From Lysobacter sp. 5GHs7-4 (lineage in GTDB: Bacteria > Pseudomonadota > Gammaproteobacteria > Xanthomonadales > Xanthomonadaceae): a stretch of 64,000 nucleotides of DNA. The notes under the pieces are model-generated. The model was not told the DNA's origin and did no database searches. It was given only the letters and a program-made list of their open reading frames with translations. Every line of letters begins with the position of its first letter. Position 1 is the first letter of the stretch. Location: assembly GCF_021284765.1 (NCBI RefSeq), contig NZ_CP089924.1, positions 2,498,001 through 2,562,000 on the forward strand. Reading direction: 5' to 3'. Shown here in pieces: positions 30,303 to 38,365 of the stretch. The translations under genes and the position numbers were made by a program.

Positions 30303-31373
30303 TCAACCCTCGTCGCGCCAGCGGCGCAGACGGACCGAGGCGTAGATCATGGCCGCGCCGACCGCCGCGCCGACCCACAGCTGCAGGCTGCCCAGGACCG
30401 AGTACATCGTGCGCAGGTTGATCACTTCGTGGACCACCGAGGGGCCCTCGCTGTGGATCTCGCCGACGTTGATCGCATCGATCCAGCCGCCGGGGAACAC
30501 GCTGGCCAGCGAGCGGACCACGATGTTCTTCCAGAACCAGCCGCTATCCAGGTTGAACAGCTGCATCAGATCGAACCAGGACACGAAGATGCCGGCGAAC
30601 AGCGGGATCATGATGGCCCACAGGAACGGCTTGCTACGGGCCCAGGACGAGCACAGCATCAGCCAGCCCACTGTCGGCAGCGCCCACAGTGCGTAGATCG
30701 GGATGCTGGCGATCATGTTCATCGCGACCTTGAACGGGCTGCCCGGACCCCACAGCAGGGTGATCGGGTTGCCGCCGTGGATCAGCACCACCACGCTCAG
30801 GATCACCAGGAAGCCCAGCATGGTCGCCAGCGAGGCGGCCACCGCCAGCAACGGCGCGGTCAGGGTGGCGCTGGCGACCTTCGACAGCACGGTCTGGCCG
30901 TCGGACACCGGCAGCGATTTCCAGAACAGCACGCTGCGGTCCTTGCGCTCGTCGTAGAGGCTGCCCAGGCAGTAGAAGAACACCACGAAGGCCAGCACGA
31001 TCAGGGGCCAGCTGCCGGCCACGAACAGCAGGCCGTCGACGGCGCCGCCCAGCTCGCGCATGTCCTCCTTGCTGAGCCGCTCGGTCAGGTTGGACAGGTC
31101 CAGCCCGTTGAGCCTGATGTCGCCGTTGTCGGTGCTGATCATCGCGTGGTTGCTGTTGCTGTCGATGACCTTGCGCGCGGCGAACTCGCCGACGCCGATG
31201 CCCATCACGGCCAACAGCAGGAAGATCGCGCCGGCCAGCAGCGGCGCCCACAGGAAGCCGCCACGGTGTTCCCAGAACTCGCGCCGCAGCAGCAGGCGGA
31301 AGGTGTGGGTGGGATGGACGGCGGCGACGGTGCGCGGTGCGGGACGGTCGGCGTTGAGATCGATCGCGTTCAT
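30303..31373 (-). CDS. ABC transporter permease (ABC-2 type)
   Basis: The 356-residue integral membrane protein has about six hydrophobic segments. The first (about 43-66) is followed by a long extracytoplasmic stretch (about 70-115, DNGDIRLNGLDLSN), and the segment near 120-140 ends in SLYDERKDRSVLFWKSLPVS, the typical ABC-2 cytoplasmic motif. It pairs with the ATPase whose stop overlaps its start (ATGA). The substrate is not evident. In Bacillus and Xanthomonas, comparable systems governed by YtrA regulators respond to envelope stress such as cell-wall antibiotics. A 146-base gap separates it from the next gene. Confidence 0.88.
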   Translation of the reverse strand: MNAIDLNADRPAPRTVAAVHPTHTFRLLLRREFWEHRGGFLWAPLLAGAIFLLLAVMGIGVGEFAARKVIDSNSNHAMISTDNGDIRLNGLDLSNLTERLSKEDMRELGGAVDGLLFVAGSWPLIVLAFVVFFYCLGSLYDERKDRSVLFWKSLPVSDGQTVLSKVASATLTAPLLAVAASLATMLGFLVILSVVVLIHGGNPITLLWGPGSPFKVAMNMIASIPIYALWALPTVGWLMLCSSWARSKPFLWAIMIPLFAGIFVSWFDLMQLFNLDSGWFWKNIVVRSLASVFPGGWIDAINVGEIHSEGPSVVHEVINLRTMYSVLGSLQLWVGAAVGAAMIYASVRLRRWRDEG

Positions 31374-32245
31374 GCGTAGGTCCCCTTCATGGTGGCGACG
31401 AACAGATCGGCCAGGCCGGGCGTTCGGGTTTCGCCGAGTTCGGCCAGCCGGTCGTGCGGCGCGCCGTCGTACAGCATCACGGTCTTGCCGAACGGCAGGG
31501 CGCGTTCGTCCAGCGGCTTGAGTGCGCGCGCCTGCTCCAGCTTGTCGGCGTTGACCAGCACCTCGACGAAGCGTTCGCCGAGGATTTCCATGTCGCTGTT
31601 CAGCACGACCTTGCCGTCGCGGATGAACAACACGTCGGTGAGGATGTGCTCGATCTCCTCGACCTGGTGGGTGGTGACGATGATGGTCTTCTCCTCGTCG
31701 AAGTAGTCCTCCAGCAGGCGCTGGTAGAACTGCTTGCGGTAGAGGATGTCCAGGCCCAGGGTCGGCTCGTCCAGCACCAGCAGGCGCGCGTCGATCGCCA
31801 TCACCAGGGCCAGGTGCAGCTGCACGATCATGCCCTTGGACAGTTCGCGCACGCGCAGGTTGGGCTTGAGCTGGGTGCCGGCGAGGAAGCGCTCGCACTT
31901 GGCGCGGTCGAAGCGCGGATGCACGCCGGCGACGAAGTCGATCGCCTCCTTGACCCGGATCCAGCGCGGCAGCACCGCAACGTCGGCGATGAAGCACACG
32001 TCGCGCATCAGCTCGTCGCGCTGGGTGCGCGGATCGCGGCCCAGCACCTTCAGGTCGCCCTCGAAGGGGATCAGGCCGAGGATGGCCTTGAGCGCGGTGG
32101 TCTTGCCGGCGCCGTTGGGACCGATCAGGCCGACGATGCGTCCGGCCGGGATCTCGAAGGCGGTGTTGTCCAGCGCGACCTTGTTCTTATAGGCCTTGCG
32201 CAGGCCGCGGGCGCTGACGACGTTGGACTGGGATTGCGCGTTCAT
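31370..32245 (-). CDS. ABC transporter ATP-binding protein (YtrB-like)
   Basis: The 291-residue ATPase has Walker A GPNGAGKTT (42-50), a Q-loop and Walker B LLVLDEPTLGLD. The signature reads ELSKGM in place of the common LSGGQ, as in other YtrB/EcsA-type exporters. The switch histidine is in VTTHQVEE. Its start overlaps the stop of the GntR regulator gene (ATGA) and its stop overlaps the permease start, so regulator, ATPase and permease are translationally linked. It should sit at the inner face of the membrane, driving the permease encoded next. Confidence 0.93.
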   Translation of the reverse strand: MNAQSQSNVVSARGLRKAYKNKVALDNTAFEIPAGRIVGLIGPNGAGKTTALKAILGLIPFEGDLKVLGRDPRTQRDELMRDVCFIADVAVLPRWIRVKEAIDFVAGVHPRFDRAKCERFLAGTQLKPNLRVRELSKGMIVQLHLALVMAIDARLLVLDEPTLGLDILYRKQFYQRLLEDYFDEEKTIIVTTHQVEEIEHILTDVLFIRDGKVVLNSDMEILGERFVEVLVNADKLEQARALKPLDERALPFGKTVMLYDGAPHDRLAELGETRTPGLADLFVATMKGTYA

Positions 32246-32616
32246 TGCGCACCCGCCTTGCCGCCGCCCGCGGACAGCAGCTCTTCCGTGCTCAGGCCCA
32301 GCCGCAGGATGCGTTCCAGCACCAGCGGCCATTCCTCGCGCAGGAACCGCTCGCGTTCGTTCAGCAGCAGTTTCTTGGCAGCCTCTTCGGTGACGTACAT
32401 GCCCAGTCCTCGGCGTTTTTCGACTAGTGCCTCGTCGGCCAACTCTTGGTAGGCGCGCGAGACGGTGATGGGGTTGAGCTGATACTCGGCCGCCACCTGC
32501 CGCACGGAGGGCAGGGCGTCGCCGGGCTTGAGCACGCCGTCGAGCATCATGGCGACGACGCGTTCCTTCAGCTGGCGATAGATGGGAGCGCCGTCGCTCC
32601 ATTGGATAGCGGTCAT
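32242..32616 (-). CDS. GntR-family transcriptional regulator, YtrA subfamily
   Basis: The short 124-residue length (DNA-binding domain plus about 45 residues) marks the YtrA branch of GntR regulators, which lack a ligand-binding domain. The winged helix has GDALPSVRQVAAEYQLN and the recognition helix PITVSRAYQELAD. It is coupled to the ATPase gene by ATGA and starts 3 bases after the stop of the small exported protein gene. YtrA-type repressors normally control their own operon; a palindrome fitting that role covers the promoter at 33055-33078. Confidence 0.93.
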   Translation of the reverse strand: MTAIQWSDGAPIYRQLKERVVAMMLDGVLKPGDALPSVRQVAAEYQLNPITVSRAYQELADEALVEKRRGLGMYVTEEAAKKLLLNERERFLREEWPLVLERILRLGLSTEELLSAGGGKAGAQ

Positions 32617-32619
32617 GGT

Positions 32620-33027
32620 TCAGCCCCGCGGTGCGAATGAGAAATAAGGCATGACTAAGGCCTGGCGATTGCGCCGCGTGGCCTTCCGGGCTTTGCGGTG
32701 CGGTACTGCGTCGTCGGCCGGCTCCGCGGCAGAAACGTTTTCGAGGGCGTTGGCCAGGGCCACCGCCGTGGCCAGCTCGGCGGTGAAGGCGGCGGCGTCG
32801 GCCAGGCTCTCCACGCGCTGCGCGCGGGCTTCGATGCGACGGGCCTGGGCTTCGGCGCGGCGGGCGATGGCGTCGGTGTCCAGCGCCACGACGACGCCGG
32901 ACGGCGCCAGCCGCGGCTGGGGGGAGGGGCTGCCCGGCAGAGCCGGATTCGCCGCGACCAGGGCCAGCACCAAAGTGGCGCCGCTGACCAGGAGGGCGGA
33001 AATCGAGTTATGGAGCTTGCTGTTCAT
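32620..33027 (-). CDS. Small exported or anchored Ala-rich protein, first gene of the YtrA-type operon
   Basis: I do not recognise the family. The 135-residue product has one hydrophobic N-terminal segment (about 9-29, a signal peptide or anchor), a Pro-rich linker, an Ala/Arg-rich stretch likely to form a coiled coil (about 55-100, ARRAEAQARRIEARAQRVE), and a strongly basic region near the end (HRKARKATRRNR). It starts 33 bases after the predicted transcription start and ends 3 bases before the GntR gene. Being first in the operon, it may sense or buffer envelope stress; the role is unknown. Confidence 0.75.
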   Translation of the reverse strand: MNSKLHNSISALLVSGATLVLALVAANPALPGSPSPQPRLAPSGVVVALDTDAIARRAEAQARRIEARAQRVESLADAAAFTAELATAVALANALENVSAAEPADDAVPHRKARKATRRNRQALVMPYFSFAPRG

Positions 33028-33054
33028 GGCGAACGTCCTGCTCGTTGGTAGACC

Positions 33055-33078
33055 GGTGTTGTATGCAACTATAACACC
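33055..33078 (-). promoter_or_regulatory. GGTG-N16-CACC palindromic operator (GntR/YtrA type)
   Basis: The arms GGTGTT (33055-33060) and AACACC (33073-33078) are perfect inverse complements, with further matches at TA/TA inside. The site overlaps the -10 box of the operon promoter, so binding would block transcription. From memory, which I cannot check here, a Xanthomonas YtrA regulator binds GGTG-N16-CACC, exactly this spacing. Confidence 0.7.
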
Positions 33079-33095
33079 AAAACACACCCGGTCAA
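33068..33095 (-). promoter_or_regulatory. Sigma-70-type promoter of the YtrA-type operon
   Basis: On the minus strand, TTGACC (33090-33095) and TATAGT (33068-33073) are separated by 16 bases. This places the start of transcription near 33060, about 33 bases before the first ATG. Confidence 0.65.
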
Positions 33096-33176
33096 GTCCG
33101 CCGACCCCAACTGAAGTCATACTTGGCCCACCGGCCGTCCCGGCCCCCGTTTCCACCTGCCAAGTCCGAGCCCCCC

Positions 33177-33764
33177 ATGCCCGCTTTCGCCCCCCGAATC
33201 CGCCGTACGGCCGCCGTGGCCGCCGTCAGTCTGCTGCTGGTCGCCGGTTTGGCCTCGGCCGCCGGGTCGCTGCTGGACCGCAGCTTCCGCCCCCTGGCCG
33301 GCAAGCAGGCCATCAATCTGCGCAGCCAGTACGGCGGGCAGGTGCTGCTGCTGGTCAATACCGCCAGCAAATGCGGCTTCACCCCGCAATTCGAGGCCCT
33401 GGAAGGCCTGCACGCCAAGTACAAGGGGCAGGGCTTCGCCGTGCTCGGGTTCCCGTCGGGCGACTTCAAGGCCCAGGAATTCGAGGACGAGAAGCAGATT
33501 CAGGAGTTCTGCACGCTCACCTACGGGGTCAAGTTCCCGATGTTCGAGAAGGTGCACGTGGTCGGCGATCAGGCCACGCCGCTGTACCGCGATCTGGCCA
33601 GCACCGCCGGCGAGGCGCCGAAGTGGAACTTCCACAAGTACCTGATCGGCCGCGACGGCAAGCTGATCGCCAGCTACGGCAGCAAGGTCAAGCCCGACGA
33701 CCCGACCGTGGTCGCGGCGATCGAGGCCGCGCTGAAGGCGCCGCGCCCGAAGAAGGCCGGCTGA
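33177..33764 (+). CDS. Glutathione peroxidase family protein (exported)
   Basis: The 195-residue product has a probable signal peptide (basic start, hydrophobic about 13-29, ASA before GSLLD), then the Gpx thioredoxin fold. The peroxidatic residue is Cys66 (NTASKCGFTPQF); its codon is TGC, so no selenocysteine is involved. The tryptophan motif WNFHKYL is intact. The usual FPCNQF block reads FPSGDF here, so the resolving cysteine and the adjacent Asn/Gln are absent; Gln occurs shortly after (KAQEF). It may therefore be a one-cysteine type using an external thiol. It diverges from the YtrA operon. Confidence 0.88.
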   Translation: MPAFAPRIRRTAAVAAVSLLLVAGLASAAGSLLDRSFRPLAGKQAINLRSQYGGQVLLLVNTASKCGFTPQFEALEGLHAKYKGQGFAVLGFPSGDFKAQEFEDEKQIQEFCTLTYGVKFPMFEKVHVVGDQATPLYRDLASTAGEAPKWNFHKYLIGRDGKLIASYGSKVKPDDPTVVAAIEAALKAPRPKKAG

Positions 33765-33924
33765 GCGGCCCGGGCCGGCCCCAATATATGAGTGCGGTTT
33801 CAAATAGCGCGTTTTCGATGGAATCCGGCGCGATTGCCCACAGGCGCGCGGCCCGCGACAATGTCCGGCTTGCGCGCGTATCCACGCCGCCGATGATTCC
33901 CATACACCAAGGAGTAGGGACCCG

Positions 33925-34878
33925 ATGAAGGCTTTCGTACGCGGCGCCGCTGCGTTGATCACCACCGCGGTCGCGCTGAGCAGCGCGGCGGCCATTGCCC
34001 AGGACAAGACCGTGCTGACCACCGAACGCGAAAAGATCAGCTATGCCATCGGCCTGGACGTGGGCAAGTCGATCAAGCCGGTGGGCCCGGATCTGGACTT
34101 GGCCATGTTCGAAAAGGCCGTGCGCAACAGCTTCGACGGCGGCAAGCCGATGATCGGCGAAGACGACGCGCGCGCCACCGACACGGCCCTGCGCGCGCGC
34201 GTGGCCGCACGCGACGGCAAGTCGGCGCCGGGCAGCGCGCCGGGCACGCCGCCGCCGGCCCCGCCGGCCGTGGACAAGGGCAAGGTCGCCCAGCTGATCG
34301 GCGGCTACATGGTCGGCCCGTCGCTGACGCCGATCAAAGCCGAGATCGAAGTGCCGCTGCTGATGCAGGGCGTGCGCGCCGTCCTCAGCGACGGCAAGCC
34401 GCTGCTGACCGAGGCCGAGGAAAAGACCGTGCTGACCGCTTTCAGCGAGCGCATGGGCAAGAAGATGGAAGCCGACGCCGCCGCCGCGGGCGAGAAGAAT
34501 CTCGCCGAGGGCAAGGCGTTCCTGGAGAAGAACAAGACCGTCAAGGGCGTGTTCACCACGCCGTCGGGCCTGCAGTACATGGTGCTGCGCCCCGGTTCCG
34601 GCGCGCGCCCCAAGCCCAGCGACCGCGTGCGCGTGCACTACAAGGGCACCCTGCTCAACGGCAACGTGTTCGACAGCTCCTACGACCGCGGCCAGCCGGC
34701 CGACTTCGGTTTGAACCAAGTCATCCAGGGCTGGTCGGAAGGCGTGGCGATGATGAACGTCGGTTCCAAGTTCCGTTTCTGGATCCCGGCCGAACTCGCC
34801 TACGGCCCCAAGGGCCCGCCCAGCATCGGTCCCAACGCCACCTTGACCTTCGACGTCGAGCTGGTCGAGATCCTGTAA
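33925..34878 (+). CDS. FKBP-type peptidyl-prolyl isomerase, periplasmic (FkpA/Mip-like)
   Basis: The 317-residue product has a signal peptide ending AAIA and an N-terminal dimerisation domain of helices (about 25-205) interrupted by a Pro/Ala linker (SAPGTPPPAPPAV). The FKBP catalytic domain (about 207-317) follows, with VRVHYKGTLLNGNVFDSSY, VIQGWSEG and LAYGPKGP. It isomerises proline bonds and chaperones envelope proteins. GGAGTAGGGA lies before the ATG. The linker insertion makes it longer than the next paralogue (266 residues). A GC-rich hairpin follows the gene. Confidence 0.93.
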   Translation: MKAFVRGAAALITTAVALSSAAAIAQDKTVLTTEREKISYAIGLDVGKSIKPVGPDLDLAMFEKAVRNSFDGGKPMIGEDDARATDTALRARVAARDGKSAPGSAPGTPPPAPPAVDKGKVAQLIGGYMVGPSLTPIKAEIEVPLLMQGVRAVLSDGKPLLTEAEEKTVLTAFSERMGKKMEADAAAAGEKNLAEGKAFLEKNKTVKGVFTTPSGLQYMVLRPGSGARPKPSDRVRVHYKGTLLNGNVFDSSYDRGQPADFGLNQVIQGWSEGVAMMNVGSKFRFWIPAELAYGPKGPPSIGPNATLTFDVELVEIL

Positions 34879-34888
34879 GGCGGCGGTG

Positions 34889-34910
34889 GTCCGGCGCGAC
34901 CGCGCCGGAC
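34889..34910 (+). terminator. Hairpin after the first FKBP gene
   Basis: GTCCGGCGC (34889-34897) and GCGCCGGAC (34902-34910) form a perfect 9-bp stem with a 4-nt loop, 10 bases after the stop. No T run follows. Confidence 0.5.
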
Positions 34911-35024
34911 GCCCGCGGCATGCGATAAGCGAAACGTTCAGCTGGCCGCTGGCAACTTGGCGGCTCCCCCGATGCAAGACGGCATGACCTAGCAGGCATG
35001 CCCACCCACCAGGAGTTCCGTTTG

Positions 35025-35825
35025 ATGAAGCCCTTCCTGCGCCACACCGCCCTCGCGCTCGCCGTGGGCTCGCTGGTTCTGTTCGCCGCCGGCTGCGACA
35101 AGAAGCCCGGCGAGAAAACCGACGCGGCCAAAACCGAAACCGCTAAGGACGAGGGCAAGGGCGACGTCAAGAACATCCCCGGCCTGGCCACCGAGAAGGA
35201 GCAGGTCAGCTACATGATCGGCCTGGACATCGCCAAGTCGCTGGAGATGGCCAAGGACGAAATCGACCTGAACACCATCAACAAGGCGATGAAGACCGCG
35301 CTGGCCGGCGAGAAGCCGCTGATGGACGAAAAGCAGGCCGCGGAAGTGCGCGACAGCTTCGCCCAGAAGATCCAGGCCAAGCAGATCGCCAAGATGATGG
35401 CCGAGGCCAAGAAGAACCTCGCCGACGGCGAGGCCTTCCTGGCCAGCAACGGCAAGAAGCCGGGCGTGGTCACCACCGCCTCGGGCCTGCAGTACCAGGC
35501 GCTGACCGAAGGCAAGGGCGCCAAGCCCAAGCCCACCGACGTGGTGCGCGTGCATTACAAGGGCACGCTGCTGGACGGCAAGCAGTTCGACAGTTCCTAC
35601 GAGCGTAATCAGCCGGTCGAGTTCCCGCTGCAGCAGGTGGTGCCGGGCTGGCAGGAAGGCATCGCGCTGATGCCGGTCGGCAGCAAGTACAAGCTGTGGA
35701 TTCCGGCCAAGCTGGGCTACGGCGACAAGGGCACCCCGGGCGGTCCGATCCCGCCGAACTCGGTGCTGGTGTTCGAAGTCGAGCTGCTCGACATCCTCGG
35801 CGGCGGTCCCAAGCCGGGCAAGTAA
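35025..35825 (+). CDS. FKBP-type peptidyl-prolyl isomerase lipoprotein
   Basis: The 266-residue product is a paralogue of the preceding gene but has a lipobox (LFAAGC, Cys24), so it is membrane-anchored. A Lys/Glu-rich linker follows, then the helical dimerisation domain (about 45-150) and the FKBP domain (about 155-262) with VRVHYKGTLLDGKQFDSSY, VVPGWQEG and LGYGDKGTPGG. AGGAG at 35011-35015 supports ATG 35025 over an upstream in-frame ATG. Together the pair gives one soluble and one lipid-anchored foldase. A strong hairpin follows at 35851-35880. Confidence 0.93.
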   Translation: MKPFLRHTALALAVGSLVLFAAGCDKKPGEKTDAAKTETAKDEGKGDVKNIPGLATEKEQVSYMIGLDIAKSLEMAKDEIDLNTINKAMKTALAGEKPLMDEKQAAEVRDSFAQKIQAKQIAKMMAEAKKNLADGEAFLASNGKKPGVVTTASGLQYQALTEGKGAKPKPTDVVRVHYKGTLLDGKQFDSSYERNQPVEFPLQQVVPGWQEGIALMPVGSKYKLWIPAKLGYGDKGTPGGPIPPNSVLVFEVELLDILGGGPKPGK

Positions 35826-35850
35826 GCCTCACTCGCGCGTTTCGCGCACG

Positions 35851-35880
35851 CGTGCCCGGCGGCGGAGTTCGCCGGGCACG
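35851..35880 (+). terminator. Hairpin after the second FKBP gene
   Basis: CGTGCCCGGCG and CGCCGGGCACG form an 11-bp perfect stem with an 8-nt loop, 26 bases after the stop. There is no T run. Confidence 0.55.
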
Positions 35881-35914
35881 ACGCAACATCGCAGACTGAA
35901 CCAGAGAGCCCTCC

Positions 35915-37261
35915 ATGCGCGTCACCATCTTCGGCACCGGTTACGTGGGCCTGGTCACCGGTACCTGCCTGGCCGACGTGGGCCACGACGTGGTCTGCGT
36001 GGACATCGACGCGGCCAAGGTGGACGGCCTCAACGCCGGCGTGATTCCGATCTACGAGCCCGGCCTGGAGCCGATGGTCAAGGCCAATCACGCCGCCGGC
36101 CGCCTCCATTTCACCACCGACGCCGCCGCCGCGATCGCCCACGGCGACATGCTGTTCATCGCCGTCGGCACGCCGCCCGATGAGGACGGCAGCGCCGACC
36201 TGCAGTACGTGCTGGCGGTGGCGCGCACCATCGGCCGCCACATCGAACGTCCGGTGGTGGTGGTCAACAAGTCGACCGTGCCGGTGGGCACCGCCGACAA
36301 GGTGCAGGCCGCGATCGCCGCCGAACTCGCCCAGCGCGGGATCGAGCTGGCGTTCGACGTCGCCTCCAACCCCGAATTCCTGAAAGAAGGCGATGCGGTC
36401 AACGACTGCATGCGTCCGGACCGCATCGTGGTGGGCTCGTCCAACCCGGTCGCGGTGGAGAAACTCAAGCGCCTGTACGCGCCGTTCAACCGCAATCACG
36501 AGCGCATCGTGGTGATGGACCTGCGTTCGGCCGAACTGACCAAGTACGCCGCCAACGCGATGCTGGCGACCAAGATCAGTTTCATGAACGAGATCGCCAA
36601 CATCGCCGAGAAAGTCGGCGCCGACATCGAGATGGTGCGCCAGGGCATCGGTTCGGACCCGCGCATCGGCTACCACTTCATCTACCCGGGCGCCGGTTAC
36701 GGCGGTTCCTGCTTCCCCAAGGACGTGCAGGCGCTGGCACGCACCGCGCAGCACAGCGGCTACCACGCGCGCCTGCTGGACGCGGTGGAGGCGGTCAACG
36801 ACAGCCAGAAGGGCCATCTGTTCGAGCTGATCCGGCGTCACTACGGCGGCGACATCAAAGGCAAGACCTTCGCCGTCTGGGGCCTGTCGTTCAAGCCCAA
36901 CACCGACGACATGCGCGAGGCGTCCAGCCGGCGCCTGCTGGCGCAGTTGTGGGAGGCCGGCGCCAAGGTCCGCGCTTACGACCCCGAAGCGACCGAAGAG
37001 GCGCAGCGCATCTTCGGCGAGCGCGAGGATCTGGTGCTGTGCGATTCCTCGCGCGCCGCGCTGGCCGATGCCGATGCGCTGGTGGTGGTCACGGAGTGGA
37101 AGCAGTTCCGCAGCCCGGACTTCGCGCGCGTGCGCAATGCGCTGGCCGACGCGGTGATCTTCGACGGCCGCAACCTGTATCACCCCGACGAGGTCGAGTC
37201 GGCGGGCCTGGCCTATTACGGCATCGGCCGCGGCCGCTCGATCCGGTTGGACACGCCGTGA
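35915..37261 (+). CDS. ugd: UDP-glucose 6-dehydrogenase
   Basis: The 448-residue enzyme oxidises UDP-glucose twice to UDP-glucuronate, a precursor of capsule, exopolysaccharide and lipid A sugars. The NAD motif [10 protein letters not shown] (7-16), the catalytic Cys266 in [10 protein letters not shown], and the C-terminal second Rossmann part ([17 protein letters not shown]) are all present. Length is usual for the family. The stop overlaps a GTG start for slyX (GTGA). No sugar transferase neighbours occur apart from the O-acyltransferase 1.1 kb downstream. Confidence 0.96.
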   Translation: MRVTIFGTGYVGLVTGTCLADVGHDVVCVDIDAAKVDGLNAGVIPIYEPGLEPMVKANHAAGRLHFTTDAAAAIAHGDMLFIAVGTPPDEDGSADLQYVLAVARTIGRHIERPVVVVNKSTVPVGTADKVQAAIAAELAQRGIELAFDVASNPEFLKEGDAVNDCMRPDRIVVGSSNPVAVEKLKRLYAPFNRNHERIVVMDLRSAELTKYAANAMLATKISFMNEIANIAEKVGADIEMVRQGIGSDPRIGYHFIYPGAGYGGSCFPKDVQALARTAQHSGYHARLLDAVEAVNDSQKGHLFELIRRHYGGDIKGKTFAVWGLSFKPNTDDMREASSRRLLAQLWEAGAKVRAYDPEATEEAQRIFGEREDLVLCDSSRAALADADALVVVTEWKQFRSPDFARVRNALADAVIFDGRNLYHPDEVESAGLAYYGIGRGRSIRLDTP

Positions 37262-37494
37262 GCGCAGACGCCGTCGAACAGCGCCTGGTCGATCTGGAAA
37301 CGCGGCTCGCGTTCCAGGAGCACGCCTTGCTCGAACTCAGCGACGCGCTGGCCGCCGCCCGCGACGAGGAAGCGCGCACCACACTGCTGCTGCACCGCGC
37401 GCTGGAGGAACTGCGCCAGCTGCGCATGGCCCTGTCCAGCGGCGGGCCGGCCGGCAACGACCCGGCCAGCGAACCGCCGCCGCCGCACTACTGA
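37258..37494 (+). CDS. slyX: SlyX family protein
   Basis: This 78-residue coiled-coil protein starts with GTG at 37258, which shares bases with the ugd stop (GTGA). The heptad pattern ([20 protein letters not shown], then [17 protein letters not shown]) and the Pro-rich ending PPPPHY are hallmarks of SlyX. The function is not established; in enterics it lies beside slyD, an FKBP-type isomerase, so its occurrence 1.4 kb after two FKBP genes is notable. It is easily overlooked because of its non-ATG start and overlap. Confidence 0.88.
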   Translation: MSADAVEQRLVDLETRLAFQEHALLELSDALAAARDEEARTTLLLHRALEELRQLRMALSSGGPAGNDPASEPPPPHY

Positions 37495-37573
37495 GCGGCG
37501 CCGCGCGTTCACCGCGCGCGCCGGCTCTCGTTAATCCCCTTATTCCGCACGCAGCCCTACAAGATTCAAGCCG

Positions 37574-38296
37574 ATGAGCGACACACTGCGCGACCAATTG
37601 TTAGGCCTGGGCTTCAAGCCCGCGCCCAAGCCCGAGCGGCCCGAACGCGGCAACGACCCCAAGCGCGGCGGCCCCGGCCGCCGCGACGGCAAACCTGCGC
37701 AAGGCGCGCGTGCCGATGCGCGCGGTCCGGGCGCCAATCCCGGCCAGCCGCGCCAGGACGCACGTCACGACGCGCGCCGCGGCCCTGGCGGCAAACCCGG
37801 CGCTCCTCATCCCGGTGGCAAGCCGGGCGGCCGTCCGGCCCAGCCGGGGCAGGGCAAGCCGCGCTCGCGCGAGGACATCGACCTGGCCAAGGCCTACGCC
37901 ATCCGCGCCCAGCGCGAGAAGGACGAGCGCATCGCCGCCGAACAGGCCAAGCAGGAAGAAGCGCGTCTGCGCCGCGAAGCGCGCGCGCGCCTGGCCGAGC
38001 TGGTCAAGGATCAGTCCTTGAACGTCGCCGACGCCGAGATCGCGCGCCACTTCCCTTACGGCGGCAAGATCAAGCGCATCTACGTCACCGCCGACCAGCT
38101 CAAGGCGCTCAACGCCGGCGAACTGGGCGTGCTGCAGATGGACGGCCGCTACCTGCTGGTGAGCGCGCAGATGCTGGCGCAGGCCGAGGCGGTGTTCCCG
38201 CCGTCGGTGGCCCTGAAGGTGGATCCGAACGCGCCCGCGCAGGACGATCCCTACGCCGATCCGCAGTACCAGGTGCCCGACGACCTGGTCTGGTAA
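37574..38296 (+). CDS. DUF2058 family protein (YaiL-like)
   Basis: The 240-residue cytoplasmic protein opens with DTLRDQLLGLGFK, the family N-terminus. A long basic Pro/Gly/Arg-rich segment (about 15-100) follows, enlarged compared with the enterobacterial YaiL. After a charged helix (DIDLAKAYAIRAQREKDERI) comes the conserved C-terminal domain (KDQSLNVADAEI, FPYGGKIKRIYVTADQ). The basic stretch suggests nucleic-acid contact, and the family is sometimes labelled nucleoprotein-like, but no function is proven. Confidence 0.88.
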   Translation: MSDTLRDQLLGLGFKPAPKPERPERGNDPKRGGPGRRDGKPAQGARADARGPGANPGQPRQDARHDARRGPGGKPGAPHPGGKPGGRPAQPGQGKPRSREDIDLAKAYAIRAQREKDERIAAEQAKQEEARLRREARARLAELVKDQSLNVADAEIARHFPYGGKIKRIYVTADQLKALNAGELGVLQMDGRYLLVSAQMLAQAEAVFPPSVALKVDPNAPAQDDPYADPQYQVPDDLVW

Positions 38297-38365
38297 GGCG
38301 CCCAGGCTTCCCGACCACTCCGCGCCGCGCGACGGCGCACGCGGTTCGTCCGCGAATGGATTCCG

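Noticed and set aside
33374..33376. Selenocysteine in the glutathione peroxidase
   Set aside because: The active-site codon is TGC (cysteine) and the frame has no internal TGA.
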